Shown here: positions 11,481-22,679 of the stretch, piece after piece
Layout of the letters: each line of letters begins with the position of its first letter
Numbering within the stretch: position 1 is the first letter of the stretch
Source of the DNA: Macrotis lagotis
Lineage: Eukaryota; Chordata; Mammalia; Peramelemorphia; Peramelidae
DNA length: 64,000 nt
NCBI RefSeq assembly: GCF_037893015.1
Contig: NC_133658.1
Span: forward strand, 138,939,539 to 139,003,538
Reading direction: 5' to 3'
Notes under the pieces: generated by a model
The model's database searches: none
The model's input: the letters and a program-made list of their open reading frames with translations, nothing else
What the model was told of the DNA's origin: nothing
Position numbers and translations under genes: made by a program

Positions 11481-11629
11481 CACTAAAAATTTTTTCTTTA
11501 AAAACCTCAACTGGAAATTCCCCCTTCCTTCTTAACTCTTCTCCCATGTAAACTAACTTTGTCTAATTGAGTCAAGTCAACAGACCTACCATGTGCTCAC
11601 TCCCCTTCTACCATGAAGCTTAATTCTAA

Positions 11630-11885
11630 TTCTAGTTGAGTGAAGTCCAAAAGTATTTTATTTATTGCCTAATATATGTTAGGATTAATGTTAGGGTCTG
11701 GTGATTTAAAAAAAAAAAAAGGTAGAACTGTCCCTGCTCTCAAGGAGATCATAGTCTATCCTGGGAGGCAACAATCAAACAATTATGGATAAACAAGACA
11801 TATACAATTGGAGATGACCAACAAAAAGAAGGCACTAGCAAAAAACTTCTTCCAAAAGGTGAGATTTGAGCAAAATTTCTCCCCA
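11630..11885 (-). mobile_element. L2 LINE 3' end, antisense
   Basis: 'ctgtccctgctctcaaggag', 'atcatagtctatcctggga' and 'aaggcactagcaaaaaac' match the complement of the L2 3' region. Confidence 0.65.
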
Positions 11886-12029
11886 CTCCTCATCTCTAAT
11901 ATCTCCTATAATTCTGCAAATTTGTAGCAAAATGAAAAAGATAGGAAAGTATTAGCCTGGAGGTCTGGGATAGGAGAATTGGAGGCAAGGGGACAGTTGA
12001 GTTTGATTCAAAAGGGACTAATTTGTCCC

Positions 12030-12440
12030 TGAGAGAAACATAGTCAACTTTGGATTATCTGCACTAATGGAGATGAACAGTGATGCTGATAATCCGAAAC
12101 TCTGGATAACCCAAAAGTCATTTATATTTAGCTTTGGAAGGCTAAATATATGGAATGCATTAGATGATTTTATTTTTGGCAGCAGATTTACCATCCTAAT
12201 TATGTTTTGCTTGAACGAATTTTAAAATTAGTTTGCATTTCCTAAGCACACATCATCTGGGTGAGAGAGGGGCAGAAGGAGGGGAAGGAGTGGAAGGAGG
12301 AAGAGGAGGGTGTTATTTAATGTGGGGAAGCCAGGCTAAGATTAACACTTTATTGACAGTTGCTTCATTAAATGGATAATCAGTATGCAGATAAAGGAGT
12401 TAACTATAGTTGAGTCTTTGGGAAAAGCTAGCTCATTGCC
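12030..12440. promoter_or_regulatory. Repeat-poor block with MEF2-like palindrome
   Basis: Few recognisable repeats. A 10-bp perfect inverted repeat with an 8-bp loop lies at 12123-12150; its left arm, on the minus strand, fits the MEF2 consensus YTAWWWWTAR. 'gataatccgaaactctgga' at about 12089 is reminiscent of Tigger-like DNA transposons, so part of the block may be an exapted or decayed transposon. A regulatory role is inference. Confidence 0.3.
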
Positions 12441-12486
12441 ATGCAAACACCCACTTGCCCATTGGCCAAGGATAAAATGCTTGGGA

Positions 12487-12510
12487 AAAAAAAAAAAAAA
12501 AAAAAAAAAA
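12487..12510. repeat. Poly(A) run
   Basis: About 24 A residues with no SINE body on the left. Either a simple expansion or the tail of an unrecognisable retrocopy. Confidence 0.85.
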
Positions 12511-13154
12511 GGTCATCATCTGTCTGCATGCTTTCAGAGGTAAGGACCTCATTGCCAAGACAAAAGTTCTGATAATAAATTCCTTCTGCTTATTCACAAG
12601 GTAGGATTAATATAGTCTTCTGTACAAATTACATAGGAATCCACCTTTCACCCAAGTGTTTCACAGGTTACATTCCCTTTATCCTGAAACCAAGTTTCAG
12701 AAATGGAAAATGGTTGTCTGGAAATATCATTTTCCAGATGGCCCAAACAGGGAAGGGTTCTTCGAGAAAGATCACAGAAGTGGTGCTAGGAATGACGGCC
12801 TCTCTCAAATTGCTACCCACTCCCCCAAGGAATATAGAACATGCTTTAAAGAGATCAGGGGGTGGTGGCAGGGGGAACCTTATGCTTCAGAAGTATTAAT
12901 AATTTGTCATATTTAGAAAATGATTTGCTGGATTCAAAGCTTACAGAAACATGGAACTGTCAAAAATAAGGATAAATGTTTTTTAATGTACTATGCCATT
13001 TTAAGAAAAAATAGAATTTTCCAAAGACAATGCTATTGGGGGAAGGGATGAAAGTGGGTTGTCTCTTTAATAATGCACAAAGTACTACAAGAATTAAGAG
13101 ATACATAGTCAAATTTTCTTCCAGGATATAGAATCTCAGCATTAGAAATAATCT
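12511..13154. other. Unique sequence, no recognised gene
   Basis: Repeat-poor. Two overlapping frames at 12656-12916 and 12714-12899 are open but have no recognisable motif or splice-site framing. It may extend the constrained-looking block to its left. Confidence 0.45.
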
Positions 13155-13172
13155 CAGAGGTTTAGTCTAATC

Positions 13173-13260
13173 TACTATATATACATATATATATATATGC
13201 ATACATATTTATATAAACAAATATATGTCTAAGTACATACACACACATATACACAAGAAT
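13173..13260. repeat. (TA)n/(CA)n low-complexity tract
   Basis: Mixed tata and caca dinucleotide runs. Confidence 0.85.
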
Positions 13261-13299
13261 CTCTTCCCCACCCTTCCCAAATTGATCATGTAACCTCTG

Positions 13300-13440
13300 C
13301 TAGAAGATCTCAATTGAGGAAAAACTCACTACTAATACCAGGGGGACATGCCTCACATGTTGTGAGACTCAAATGAGATCATACAGATAAAGTGTTTTGA
13401 AAACTTCAATGTTCTATATAAATGTCAGTTATCATTATGA
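13300..13440 (+). mobile_element. MIR-class SINE 3' part
   Basis: 'gtgagactcaaatgagatca', 'agtgttttgaaaacttcaat' and 'tataaatgtcagttatcatt' give the standard MIR 3' end. Confidence 0.65.
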
Positions 13441-13840
13441 TTATTACCTCCCAAGGCAGCCCATTCTGCCTTTGGATAGCTCTAATTGGAAAGAAGTTTT
13501 TTTCCCCCTTATATTCAACTGAAATCTGCCTCTCTGCAACTTTTTCCAATTGCTCATTCCTCTGGGGCCAAGAAGTCTAATCTATCTTCCATATGACAGC
13601 CCTTCAAATATTTGAAGACAGCTATCATGTCCCCTCCACATCTACGCTTCTCCCAGCTAAACATTTCGAATTTCTCCAACCAATTATCACATAGAATATT
13701 CTCTAGTCCTCTAATGGGTAGGACTAGATTGACATCCACTGTTAGGGTTATAAAACTAGTAGAAAGGTGCTGTCCTAAGGTGTGCCCCTCAGGAATAGAG
13801 GAAGGACAGTTGTTATTACTTCTCAATCCTTAGCAATATG
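13441..13840 (-). mobile_element. L3/CR1 LINE ORF2 C-terminal relic, antisense
   Basis: The minus strand over 13826-13554 stays open and ends with text typical of the C-terminal end of CR1/L3 ORF2: EKRRCGGDMIAVFKYLKGC. The plus-strand text (tgacagcccttcaaatattt; gaagacagctatcatgtccc) is the usual antisense signature. The open frame is chance survival in a LINE relic, not a host gene. Confidence 0.85.
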
Positions 13841-13844
13841 GTTT

Positions 13845-14263
13845 CTAAACTTCATCACTCAATTAAAACTACTTTCTCCAAAATTACCAATGATCTCTTA
13901 ATTGCCATACCTGCCAGCCTTTTCCCAAACCTCATCCTTCTTAACCTCTCTACAGCATTTGACACTGTTGACCGTCATCTACACTTGAATGCTCTCTATT
14001 CTCTGTTTTGATTAAATTGATCTCTCTGGTTCTCCTTTTGCTTGCCCAATTGCCTCTTCTCAATCAGTCTTCTTTACCGGATTATCATCCATATCCCACT
14101 TTCTACTTGTGGGTCTTCCCCAAGGCTGAGGGTACCACATCCCAGATGATTTCATTGACTCCCATTCAATTTTTATCTCTACAAAGATAATTTATATGTA
14201 TATACAGATACAGATACATATATACATATGCATTGCCTTTGTATGTACATATATATGTATGTA

Positions 14264-14312
<49 letters not shown>

Positions 14313-15180
14313 CTTGAGCTTAATTATTTCACCAGAAGCAGCATAAGGGATATGTCAAAAAAAGGTCAAAAACAAAATTATTATCTTTCTCCAGCAAATA
14401 AAAACCCTCTTCTAAACTTCCATATTTCTGTTGACAATACCATCAACTTTTCAGTCTGCTGGGGTCATTCCAGACTCCTCCTTCTCCTTCATCCCTTCCT
14501 CTATATCTGATTCGTGACCAAAGCTTACTATTTTTACCTCCACATCTCTTGCATACATATTCCTCTCTCCGGTCACACATTCACAGCCTTAATTCAGACC
14601 CTCATCACCTTTTTACCAAGGCTACTGCAACAAAACCTTAATTGGTTTCCCTCCCTTTGGTTTTTCTCCCCCCTCTCCAATCCATCTTCCATATAACTAC
14701 CAAATGATATTTCCAAAGCAGATCTCATTCCACTAATTAATAGTGGCTCCCTAGTGCTTCTAGGATCAAAAACTAAGTACTCGTTTTGGTATGAAAGGTC
14801 CTTTAAAACCTGTCTCCAACCTACTTTTCTAGCCTTATTATATTATTACTATCCATCTCACACTCTATAGTCCTTCACATATCACTTTCCAGAAATTATT
14901 TCATGCTTGTCTTTGTATATCCTGATTTGTGAGACTTTATTCTACCTAGTCAATGTACTCCAAAGCTCTTCTTGGGTCTATCCATGTTATTTCTTATACC
15001 TAAAATATCTTTCCTCCTCCCTTCCACCTCATAAAATCTCTCACTTTCTTCAAAGCTACCTCAAATGATTCCTCTAACTAGAGGTTTTTTCCCTTTTCCA
15101 TCCTTAGTGCATCCTCTCTGCCTCACACCACCTCCCAAAGTAAGGTTTAGCTAATGGCATTGAAGGGTCAGTTTTGTGAT
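13845..15180 (+). mobile_element. L2 LINE ORF2 to 3' region
   Basis: Sense L2. At 13955-13972 the reading AFDTVD matches the reverse-transcriptase motif of L2/CR1 LINEs; the following codons are broken by stops. After a TA-rich tract (14190-14310), the C-terminal region continues (ctcattccactaattaatag; aggtcctttaaaacctgtct). No intact frame. Confidence 0.8.
14190..14310. repeat. (TA)n/(TATG)n tract
   Basis: Imperfect tata/tatg/taca tract with a long TA run at 14270-14308, inside the L2 relic. The open frame crossing it encodes only an IY repeat. Confidence 0.95.
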
Positions 15181-15394
15181 CTTCCATTATTCCCTTCTTT
15201 TCTATAGTCCTCTTTTCTCCACCATTGCTAGAAGATACCTTTGCTTACTATAATTTGGGAGTATATCTCATTTTAGTCATCTAAGGGCAAGCAATTTCTT
15301 TCTTCTAGGCCTCAGCTTCATTATTTGTGTATGAGAGAAAGGAATCACCTTATTTTCATTTTCATATATTTTGTATGTATTTCTATATGATCAA

Positions 15395-16010
15395 GTCTTC
15401 TCCTCTGTTAAAAAGTAAGCTCCTAGAGGGGAGGGATTAGTTCATGTTTATCTTTGTATTTTCTGATTGGTGAGAATTTTTCTTACCTAGCTAGTCCCAG
15501 GATCTTTCTGTGATGTTGCCAATCACATTCCACCATCCCCTACTCTGAAAACACAAACACTCTTATTCTAGCAATAGTAATTAACACTGCCTGGAAGGAA
15601 AGTATCAGTAGAAAGCCCTGATTCCACTCACCATCCCTTTGACTTCCTAAAGCAAAATATCTCTCCTTGGCTATACTGCTTTATATGTGTTGCCTTCTAC
15701 TTGTATCCCCTCTTGGACTTAGGATAGTGCCTAACACTTAATATTGTTAAAAGAGTGGCTTTATCAGGGCAGCTAGGTGGAGCAATGGATAGAGCACTGG
15801 CCCTGGAGTCAGGAGTACCTGAGTTCAAATCCAACCTCAGACATTTAATAATTACCTAGCTGTGTGGCCTTGGGCAAGCCATTTAACCCCATTTGCCTTG
15901 CAAAAAAAAAAAAAAAAAAAGAATGACCTTTTTCATTCATTCATTGCCTTGCAAAGTACGTGGCATACAGTAGGGGTTTAATAAATGTTGGTTGATGGAT
16001 GGATTGAGTG
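15395..16010 (+). mobile_element. L2 LINE 3' end fragments
   Basis: 'gtaagctcctagaggggagg' at about 15415 and 'tgtatcccctcttggactta' at about 15702 are L2 3' text. The tail 'ggggtttaataaatgttggt' at about 15973 lies right of a WSINE1 at 15767. At least two L2 copies may be involved. Confidence 0.65.
15767..15920 (+). mobile_element. WSINE1-type SINE
   Basis: Complete head, core and an A20-like tail. Possible imperfect TSD: aagagtggctttat on the left and aagaatgaccttttt on the right. Confidence 0.9.
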
Positions 16011-16249
16011 ATTGACTGAAGAGTATAGCAGGTTTCCATAAAAGTTCCTACCTCCCATAATAATCCACCATCTAATAATGGCAGAAGGGGAAACTAGAAT
16101 GGGGCACAGTTATATACTGTCTCTAATTATCTGAAGTCATTTCACTTCCTTGGTACCCACTATTTCTACCTTTGCTCTAGGAGCAGAAAGCTAATGAACT
16201 ATTATCAGCTATGATAACCTGATCTCATAAAAATGAAGCTATTTATATT

Positions 16250-16440
16250 TAATAAATGTTTGTTGAATTAACAAATGCCTTGGATGTCAGATGATCTGGT
16301 ATCAAATAGTGGCTCTCTTTCATATCCATGTGTCCTTATATGATTCACTTAACTAGTCAAGACTTGAGTTTATTCATCTGTAAAATAGAGCTTTATGGTT
16401 TCTTCAGGTTCTGACATTCTGTGATTCTATAACTATCTTA
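16250..16440 (+). mobile_element. MIR-class SINE
   Basis: 'cttgagtttattcatctgta', 'aaatagagctttatggtttc' and 'tgacattctgtgattctat' follow the sense MIR order. Confidence 0.65.
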
Positions 16441-16884
16441 TTCAACCTCCTCATTGTATAGAAAAACAAATATCCAGTTAGCTATCAAGCAGCTGATGCT
16501 GTTTTCTTCAAAACATTTCTTCCATTTGTTCTTTCCCTCTACCATCACTAATTCATCTCTTCTTATCTAGAATATTACATAACTATACTGATTTCCTCCT
16601 CTCCTCTCTCCAATTCAGTCTGTAGTATATTGTGAAGTCAATTTTCCCAAAATATTTCTTTCACATGTATTTGGAACCAGGATCTGGGTTTAATCCCAGC
16701 TCTTCCACTTATTTACTATCTGAGTGATCTTTAGTACAATCACTTAACTGGCAGGAGTAGCAGAGGTAGGTAGTAATCTGAGGATCAGAGCAGGAAGACA
16801 TGACTAACCATCTACTACTATCATAGTATCCAGAATTGGAAGGAATTTCTAAGATCATCCAATTAAATTCCCTTAATTTTCAGA
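16441..16884. other. Mostly unrecognised; small MIR fragment
   Basis: L2-like pyrimidine-rich text to 16660, then a short sense MIR piece at 16675-16760 (gatctgggtttaatcccagc). Nothing gene-like. Confidence 0.45.
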
Positions 16885-17145
16885 GGACAAGACTTTTGTT
16901 TGTTTTTCAGCAGTATCCAACTCTTCATGGGCCCAATTGTAGTTTTCTTAGCAAAGATACTGAAGTGATTTGCCATTTCCTTTTCCAGTTCATTTTGTTG
17001 ATGAGGAAACTGAAGAAGAATTAGGTGACTTGCCCAAGGTCACATAGTTAGTCATTGTCTGAAGCCAGATTTGAACTCGGGAAGTTGAGTCTTGCTGACA
17101 CTGAGTCTGACACTCTATTCACTGTGCTGCTAGATGCCCCCAAAC
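16885..17145 (-). mobile_element. RTE-tailed tRNA SINE, antisense
   Basis: Complement of the family: RTE-type tail at the left (cagtatccaactcttcatgg), 'cttagcaaagatactgaagt', 'ttgatgaggaaactgaag', and the tRNA-like head at the right (ctattcactgtgctgctaga). Confidence 0.85.
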
Positions 17146-17224
17146 TTAGGTTGGTGAATTACAATTGTTCTTGTCCAAGACACATTTACACAGTATTAAC
17201 ATATGAGGGAACACACATGCTACA

Positions 17225-17430
17225 TGTGAGAAGCAGCACAACAAAATGGAAAGATCATTTTTACTCAGATCTGAGTGGTAGTCCTGGTTCTATGGCTCAG
17301 TGTCTCTGTGACTTTGGACACATCCCTTACTATTCCTAAGCTTCTTTCTTCATAAGTCACATAAAGAGGCTGGACTGAATAACCTATAAGCTAAATGATA
17401 CTTTTCTGCCCTAAAATGTTATGATCCAGT
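17225..17430 (+). mobile_element. MIR-class SINE
   Basis: 'ggtagtcctggttctatggc', 'ctgtgactttggacacatcc' and 'agaggctggactgaataacc' are sense MIR text. Confidence 0.7.
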
Positions 17431-17544
17431 GATTGACTCCTGGGTCCAGTAAGGCTGGAGAGATATGGCCAGAGATTCCTAAGAAAAGAGTAGTTCTTAA
17501 AAATCGTAAAATGCTGGAGTTAGAAGTGACTTTGCTTAAGATTT

Positions 17545-17670
17545 TCTTAGTCTCATTTACCTCTTTCCTTAAAATGATCTAGAGAAGGAAATAGCAAACT
17601 ATTTAGTATCTTTGCCAAGAAAATTCCGAAAGAGATCATGACTGAAAAATGACTCAACAACTATGGTTAT
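17545..17670 (+). mobile_element. RTE-tailed SINE, 3' half
   Basis: 'gatctagagaaggaaatagc' and 'tctttgccaagaaaattcc' are followed by a decayed RTE-like tail. The tRNA-like head is missing. Confidence 0.65.
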
Positions 17671-18099
17671 CTATTACTAACCTGTCTCCACATGAGGCCT
17701 TCTTTGCCTGTGTGTGTGTGGAATGAGAAAGGACTGGAAGAAGCTGAAACAAGAGGCAATTACCCTCCTGCCTGTGACAAATACACCTGTGTTTTTTAGT
17801 TACAGTCCAGGTGATGGAAGACTTCAATCAATTTCTCAGAGTTGCAACCTGACTGAGCAGGGAAGGGAGATGGGAGGCAGGAGACGATAAATGGTCTCTG
17901 GCTGAAAGGCATGGTTTGTTTAGTTGGCACTGCTGAGTGACAGGAAGGAGTAGCCTTGGCATCCTCAGTTTATGCCCTCATGTCCATTGCTTCTTTCCTT
18001 TACCATTGATAGAAGAAGCCTTGCTTCCTATAATTACATGAGTATATCGGACCTTAGTCTTCTCTGGACAGTTAACATCATTCCTTCAAACTCATAATT
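17671..18099. other. Unique sequence, no recognised feature
   Basis: Mixed composition with a short (TG)n at 17709. No open frame or repeat recognised. Confidence 0.5.
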
Positions 18100-18260
18100 C
18101 ATAGGATCATACATTTCAGAGCTGAAAGGAATCTTGGAGACCATCTATACAATGGGGAAACCTAAGACCAAGAGAAGGAAGGTGACTTTAACTAGGGTCA
18201 CACATCTGCTTGGTGATAGAGTCAGGACCCAGGGGTTTCCAGTCTAAGACTTTTTTTTTC
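18100..18260 (-). mobile_element. MIR-class SINE, antisense
   Basis: 'catttcagagctgaaaggaa', 'ctagggtcacacatctgctt' and 'agtcaggacccaggggttt' follow the reverse MIR order. Confidence 0.7.
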
Positions 18261-18624
18261 TGTCACACCTTACTGGATTAAGGTAGATGTAAGTGGTAAA
18301 CACCAGAAAGGCCCAGGGAAGGAGACTTTGCCAAGGAGCAAATTCCAAGGGAACTTTCACAAGGTATGCTGACCACAAAGGGCTGCCTGCTCCTGAAACT
18401 CCTGGGGTGGCTTGTCATAAATCTACCAAGTAATGAAGCTCAAGCCTCAAGGAGCCCAGCTCTGAACATCTCTGGGTCAGTAGTGGAAGCAGCAGTGATA
18501 ATATCACAGCCTAGATGTTTACTTAACCGTGAACAAGATGCCTCTTTAGCTCAAATGGAGTCTAAGAATATTGAGCTATAGGTAACTTGTTTGTTTGCTA
18601 AGCAACATCCCAATTTTTCCTGAA
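18261..18624. other. No recognised feature
   Basis: Unique sequence. The open frame at 18366-18581 (71 codons) has no recognisable motif and no supporting context, so it is not called. Confidence 0.5.
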
Positions 18625-18732
18625 GACATATGACATACACATACATGCATGTGGATGTGTACATATGTGCATGTGTATGTATGTATGTATGTGAGTATAT
18701 ATACATACATACACATCTGTATATAGGATTAT
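18625..18732. repeat. (CATA)n/(TGTA)n tract
   Basis: Imperfect alternating purine-pyrimidine run with cata on the left, tgta in the middle and taca on the right, partly self-complementary. Confidence 0.9.
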
Positions 18733-18860
18733 AAGATTTAAACCTGGGAGGGGCAATGGGGGTTAGCTAACCTACTATTCTCATTTTGCAGGTGAGAAAA
18801 CTGAGGCTCAGAGAGAGAGATGAAGAAAATGACAAGCATGATTTTAACTTGGATCCTCTG
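18733..18860 (-). mobile_element. MIR-class SINE fragment, antisense
   Basis: 'cattttgcaggtgagaaaac' and 'tgaggctcagagagagag' match the centre of a reverse MIR. Confidence 0.6.
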
Positions 18861-18904
18861 ATACCAAGTTTAATGATGATTGCATTGTACCATTCTACCT
18901 CCAT

Positions 18905-19130
18905 AGAATGGGCAAGTAGTGGTGGCACTCCTGATCTGGAGTCAGGAAAACTCATCCTGCCCCAGATACTAGTTTGTGATCTTGGTAAGTCACTTAATTC
19001 TGTTTGCCTCAATTTCCTCAATTGTAAAATGAATTGGAGAAAGAAATAGTGAACTACTCCCAGTCTCTTTGCCAAGAAAACCCCAAATGGACTCACAAAG
19101 AGTTGGACATAACAGAAACAATTGAACATT
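18905..19130 (+). mobile_element. RTE-tailed tRNA SINE
   Basis: Head decayed (gatctggagtcaggaaaact), then 'tctgtttgcctcaatttcct', 'tttgccaagaaaaccccaaa' and the RTE-type tail 'tcacaaagagttggacataa'. The antisense open frame across it (19141-18767) is a shadow of the SINE. Confidence 0.85.
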
Positions 19131-19224
19131 AACACTTCCACAGAACTCTACTATATGGATCAAGTTTCCCATAACCTGATTTTTTTTATAAATCTATGGA
19201 TTATCATGTCCATCCCACAGAATT

Positions 19225-19335
19225 AAAGTATATGATGAATGATGGAAAGATCACTAGATTTAGAGTCAAAGAACCTGAGTTCAAATTCACACCTGGTCAC
19301 TTATTTCTAGGTCTCAGATGTGGAAACTCCCTCCA
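19225..19335 (+). mobile_element. MIR-class SINE fragment
   Basis: 'atcactagatttagagtca' and 'gagttcaaattcacacctgg' give the 5' half of a MIR. Confidence 0.55.
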
Positions 19336-19444
19336 CCAACATAGATGGCAACTCCTTCACCCTAGCAGTAGTTTCTGTAAAAGAAACACCCTTCCATGAG
19401 TTTCTGTAAAAAAAAAAAAAGTATCATGTGGTGACCAGCCCTCT

Positions 19445-19680
19445 ACTGCAAAAATTCTTAATCTCAGGTTCATGGACCCTCAAAGGGTGAATGGATAGAC
19501 TACAGGAAGTTTATGAAACTAAATGGGAAAAAATCCATCTTTTTTTTCACTAACCTTTGGATTCACTTGGATCCTATGTATTATAATTTATGCATATAAG
19601 ACATTACTCTGAGAAGGGGGTCTATTAGGCTTCACTAGTTTTCTAAAGGGGTCTATTAAGGACCCTGACCCTAATCATAC
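19445..19680. mobile_element. hAT-like non-autonomous DNA transposon relic
   Basis: Ends are roughly inverted: 'attcttaatctcaggttcat' at the left and 'aggggtctattaaggaccct' at the right. The inner text (atgggaaaaaatccatcttt; ttactctgagaagggggtct) matches a common mammalian hAT-type MITE family. Inactive, with no transposase. Confidence 0.7.
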
Positions 19681-20209
19681 TCTGTATTTACCTTGAAAGA
19701 TAAGAACTATACTAAAAATCTTTCCAATTTGGTAGGATGAGTCAGAACTTCCTTTTTTCTGATTCAGCTTTCAAAAACCCAGCCAGGTTCTCCCCACCCC
19801 TCTATCACAATGATGCATTGAAGGAAGAGAGACCTCAGTGGAGGAATTTTTTCATAACTTGATTAAATACAAGCCTATGGACTTGAGCTAATTTGCAGGT
19901 CTGGCCTACAGCAAGCATGTAGATAGAACATATTTCTGGAAAGATTAAAATCCCCCATGAAACTCCCCAGAGTTACTTGCAGTGTCTGGAAACTGTAATA
20001 GGTCAATAAGGAGTATTTAGTATTCTTTACTAAAAGATAAGAATCTGCTAATTCTAGTGGGAGACTATCTTTGTTAAACACTACAAGGAAAACCAAATTA
20101 AGTCAGTAACAAAATTTTGCAGTTACTCCTAATTCAGGAAGAAGGAGGAGAAATCTGATCTCTTGGGTTTTTTCCTGCTGGAATATATACTAAGCTTTGA
20201 AATTCCTCT
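19681..20209. other. No recognised feature
   Basis: Unique AT-rich sequence without convincing repeat or gene structure. Confidence 0.5.
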
Positions 20210-20735
20210 TCAATTCAGCAAAAGTTTACTTCACACCTACTATATTCAAGGGCCAGTAGGACTACAGAGATAAAAATCAAGCAGTCACTGCCCTCAAGGA
20301 GCCTCTATTTATTGGGGGGTGCGGAGATTACAGCATATATACAAATAACTGAGGAGGTAGAGGGCATTGATTATTTGGTGGAGGGAGGAGAAGAGAAGAT
20401 CAAAGAAGGCTTCATGGAGGAGACGCAACCTGATATGAGTTTAAGGGAACATTTGGATTCAGGGAAGGGATACTGAAGTAGAAATGCATTCCAGTAAAGA
20501 GACATGGTTTGTATAAACGTGTGAAAATGGCAAAAGGAATATCTAATTTAAGGAAGAACTTGTAGACCAGTTTGACTAGAACAAAGTCTGCAGGGTGAGT
20601 CATGTGAAGTAAGGCTGTCAAGGTAGGTTGAAGCCAGATTGGGGAAGGCCTTCTATGCTTTGATAAGCTATGCCAAAACCCTGTGACTTTTGGCTTACCT
20701 ATGTGGAGGAAAAATTAGCTTGAGGAAATCCTGGG
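20210..20735 (-). mobile_element. L2-like LINE 3' region, antisense
   Basis: 'tgccctcaaggagcctctat', 'aagaaggcttcatggaggag', 'gaaatgcattccagtaaaga' and 'gggaaggccttctatgcttt' follow the order of the L2 3' half complement. Diverged. Confidence 0.65.
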
Positions 20736-20769
20736 AGTTCTAATCCCATGAGAAACTGTTTCTTCTGAA

Positions 20770-20772
<3 letters not shown>

Positions 20773-20811
<39 letters not shown>
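20773..20811. repeat. (CT)n microsatellite
   Basis: About 19 uninterrupted ct units. Confidence 0.95.
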
Positions 20812-20816
<5 letters not shown>

Positions 20817-20859
20817 GGAAATCTAGTACATTTCATTTCTATCAGAAACCAGGGGAAAG

Positions 20860-21790
20860 CTAGAGGGAAATCCCTTCCTTTTTTTCCTCCTTCCCTTTAA
20901 ACCTTGAGAAGGTGATTTTTTCTCCTTGGCCTGAAGGGGAATTTTCTCCAGGCTCTGAAGAAGAGACGGCAGCGAGAATTTTTTTCCATCTAATTTCATT
21001 TTTCATCATTTTTACCCTTTTCGGATGGTTCACATCTGAGGGTCTCGGTGGATTAACTGGCCAATCAGATTTCATTATGAGCCCAAGTAGTTCTTATCAT
21101 TAAACCTGTAATTTATTTCTTCTGTATTTCATAAAATGTGAAATATTACCATTCTCCAGGAGCTCGAAGACAGCAGAGATGCTCCATTAAGCCCAACATT
21201 GCTCCTCCATGAGAGGCAGTAATTATATGCAACTTCTCTTTTTTTTTAAACAGCTAAGTTTCTACTTGCAGATGCTAACAAAAGAAATAAGCTTTTAATC
21301 CAAACATAATTAATATGAATTACCTCCCCAGTACATCCTGGCTTTGCACCATTAAACTTAATTTTTGTTTTGCATGATAATTGTGTTATCATTACCGTTT
21401 ATAGGAGAACTCAGAGACCTTCACTTTGTTTTCAGTCAAGACCAAAGGGACTAAAAATGACTCCTCTTTTGCCAGCTTCAGTCTGTCTGGGCCAGCCTTC
21501 CTGGCCTATCCTCTCTTGAGCCATGAGGGCTTTAGAGGGGACTGGGACCTTGGGAAGCAATCAAGGTCTCCTTCTCATTGAAATATAGTGAAGTCAGAAG
21601 CTGAAGAAATTTCACTCACATTGGAATGGTGTTTGCCATTAGGGAGATAGCAGAGCCTGGGCAGCTATCTAATCATCATCATTATTATCATGGTAATTAT
21701 TACCATTATTGTTAATATTATTGTTCTTTATAATAAGTGCTGAAGCCATTCATCCATACAGCGGGCCACCATTTTTTCACTGTTTGTTAA
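20860..21790. promoter_or_regulatory. Candidate conserved non-coding block B
   Basis: Nearly 1 kb without recognisable SINE or LINE text. Contains a CCAAT-box motif (ctggccaatcagatttcatt near 21058), several TAAT-type cores (aacataattaatatgaatta near 21303; gtaattattaccattattg near 21692) and mixed composition. An enhancer role is inferred from repeat depletion and motif density. Open frames at 20912-21103 and 21709-21996 have no recognisable domains. Confidence 0.4.
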
Positions 21791-22002
21791 ACTACCCAAA
21801 GAGTCAGGGTGAACATCTCTGGATCATGAACCAAGACTCCTCTACATTTTACATGTATAGGCCAAGAGTTCTGGGTCTCATTTTGTGCTCCAAAGAGGAG
21901 ACTGACCTTGGTCCTTCTCTTCTGCATCATCTTATGGAAGAAGAGGCTATAGCAAAAAATCTCTGTTTTTGCCTCTACCTTCCAGGGATGTTGTAAAGAG
22001 TA

Positions 22003-22013
22003 GAGTGTGTGTG

Positions 22014-22054
<41 letters not shown>
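22003..22054. repeat. (TG)n microsatellite
   Basis: About 25 tg units with one interruption by c. Confidence 0.95.
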
Positions 22055-22057
<3 letters not shown>

Positions 22058-22074
22058 TAAAAGACGTAGAATGA

Positions 22075-22260
22075 GTGGTGAAAGCATATACAGTAGATAG
22101 AGAAATAGCCTTGGAATCAGGTATACTTAGGTTCAAGTACTTCTTTTGACATGTATTAGTACTAAGACACTGGGCATGTCTCTTAATTTGTCCATTCCCC
22201 AAGCAATTTCTTAAAACTATACATTATATGGTAGGTGGTGATCAGCATAGGTAGAATAAG
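22075..22260 (+). mobile_element. tRNA/MIR-like SINE
   Basis: Head-like 'cagtagatagagaaatagcc' and 'taggttcaagtacttctttt', then 'ctgggcatgtctcttaattt' and 'ggtggtgatcagcataggta', an old SINE variant. Family not assigned. Confidence 0.55.
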
Positions 22261-22319
22261 TCCCCCCCCGCAATGGAATTGATTTTTTGCTACAGAGCAC
22301 TTCATCTTCTGTCTCCAGT

Positions 22320-22620
22320 GCCTTTTCATTTACCATCCTGAATTTTTGGAATGTTAGCCTTCCTTACCTCCACCTACTGACTTCTATGGAAACTCATGTC
22401 AAAAACTGTCTTATACAGGTCTTTGTCAGGTTCCCTTCCCCCTTATATAAACACACCTGCTAGTGCATATAAAGTGTATATATCTTATATGTACAATACA
22501 TTGCATATTTCTTCTTCCATCAGAATGTGAGCTCCTGGAGGCCATATTTTTGCCTTTCTATTCCAGAGCTTAGCACATATTAGGAGCTTGATTGCTGATT
22601 AATTGACTATTAGGATTAAT
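22320..22620 (+). mobile_element. L2 LINE 3' end
   Basis: 'agaatgtgagctcctggagg' then 'gcttagcacatattaggagc', the standard L2 3' terminus. Confidence 0.7.
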
Positions 22621-22679
22621 CAAAATACTTTCAAGGAAGTCAAAAAATAGTATATTTATTCAACAAATTTAAACTAAAT

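Noticed and set aside
13554..13826. 90-codon minus-strand frame that looks protein-like
   Set aside because: Protein-like because it is the surviving C-terminal end of an L3/CR1 LINE polymerase, not a host gene.
14196..14510. 104-codon frame with IY repeats
   Set aside because: Crosses the TA tract inside an L2 relic.
18767..19141. 124-codon minus-strand frame
   Set aside because: Antisense of an RTE-tailed SINE and a MIR; similar frames appear over the sister SINE at 40441.
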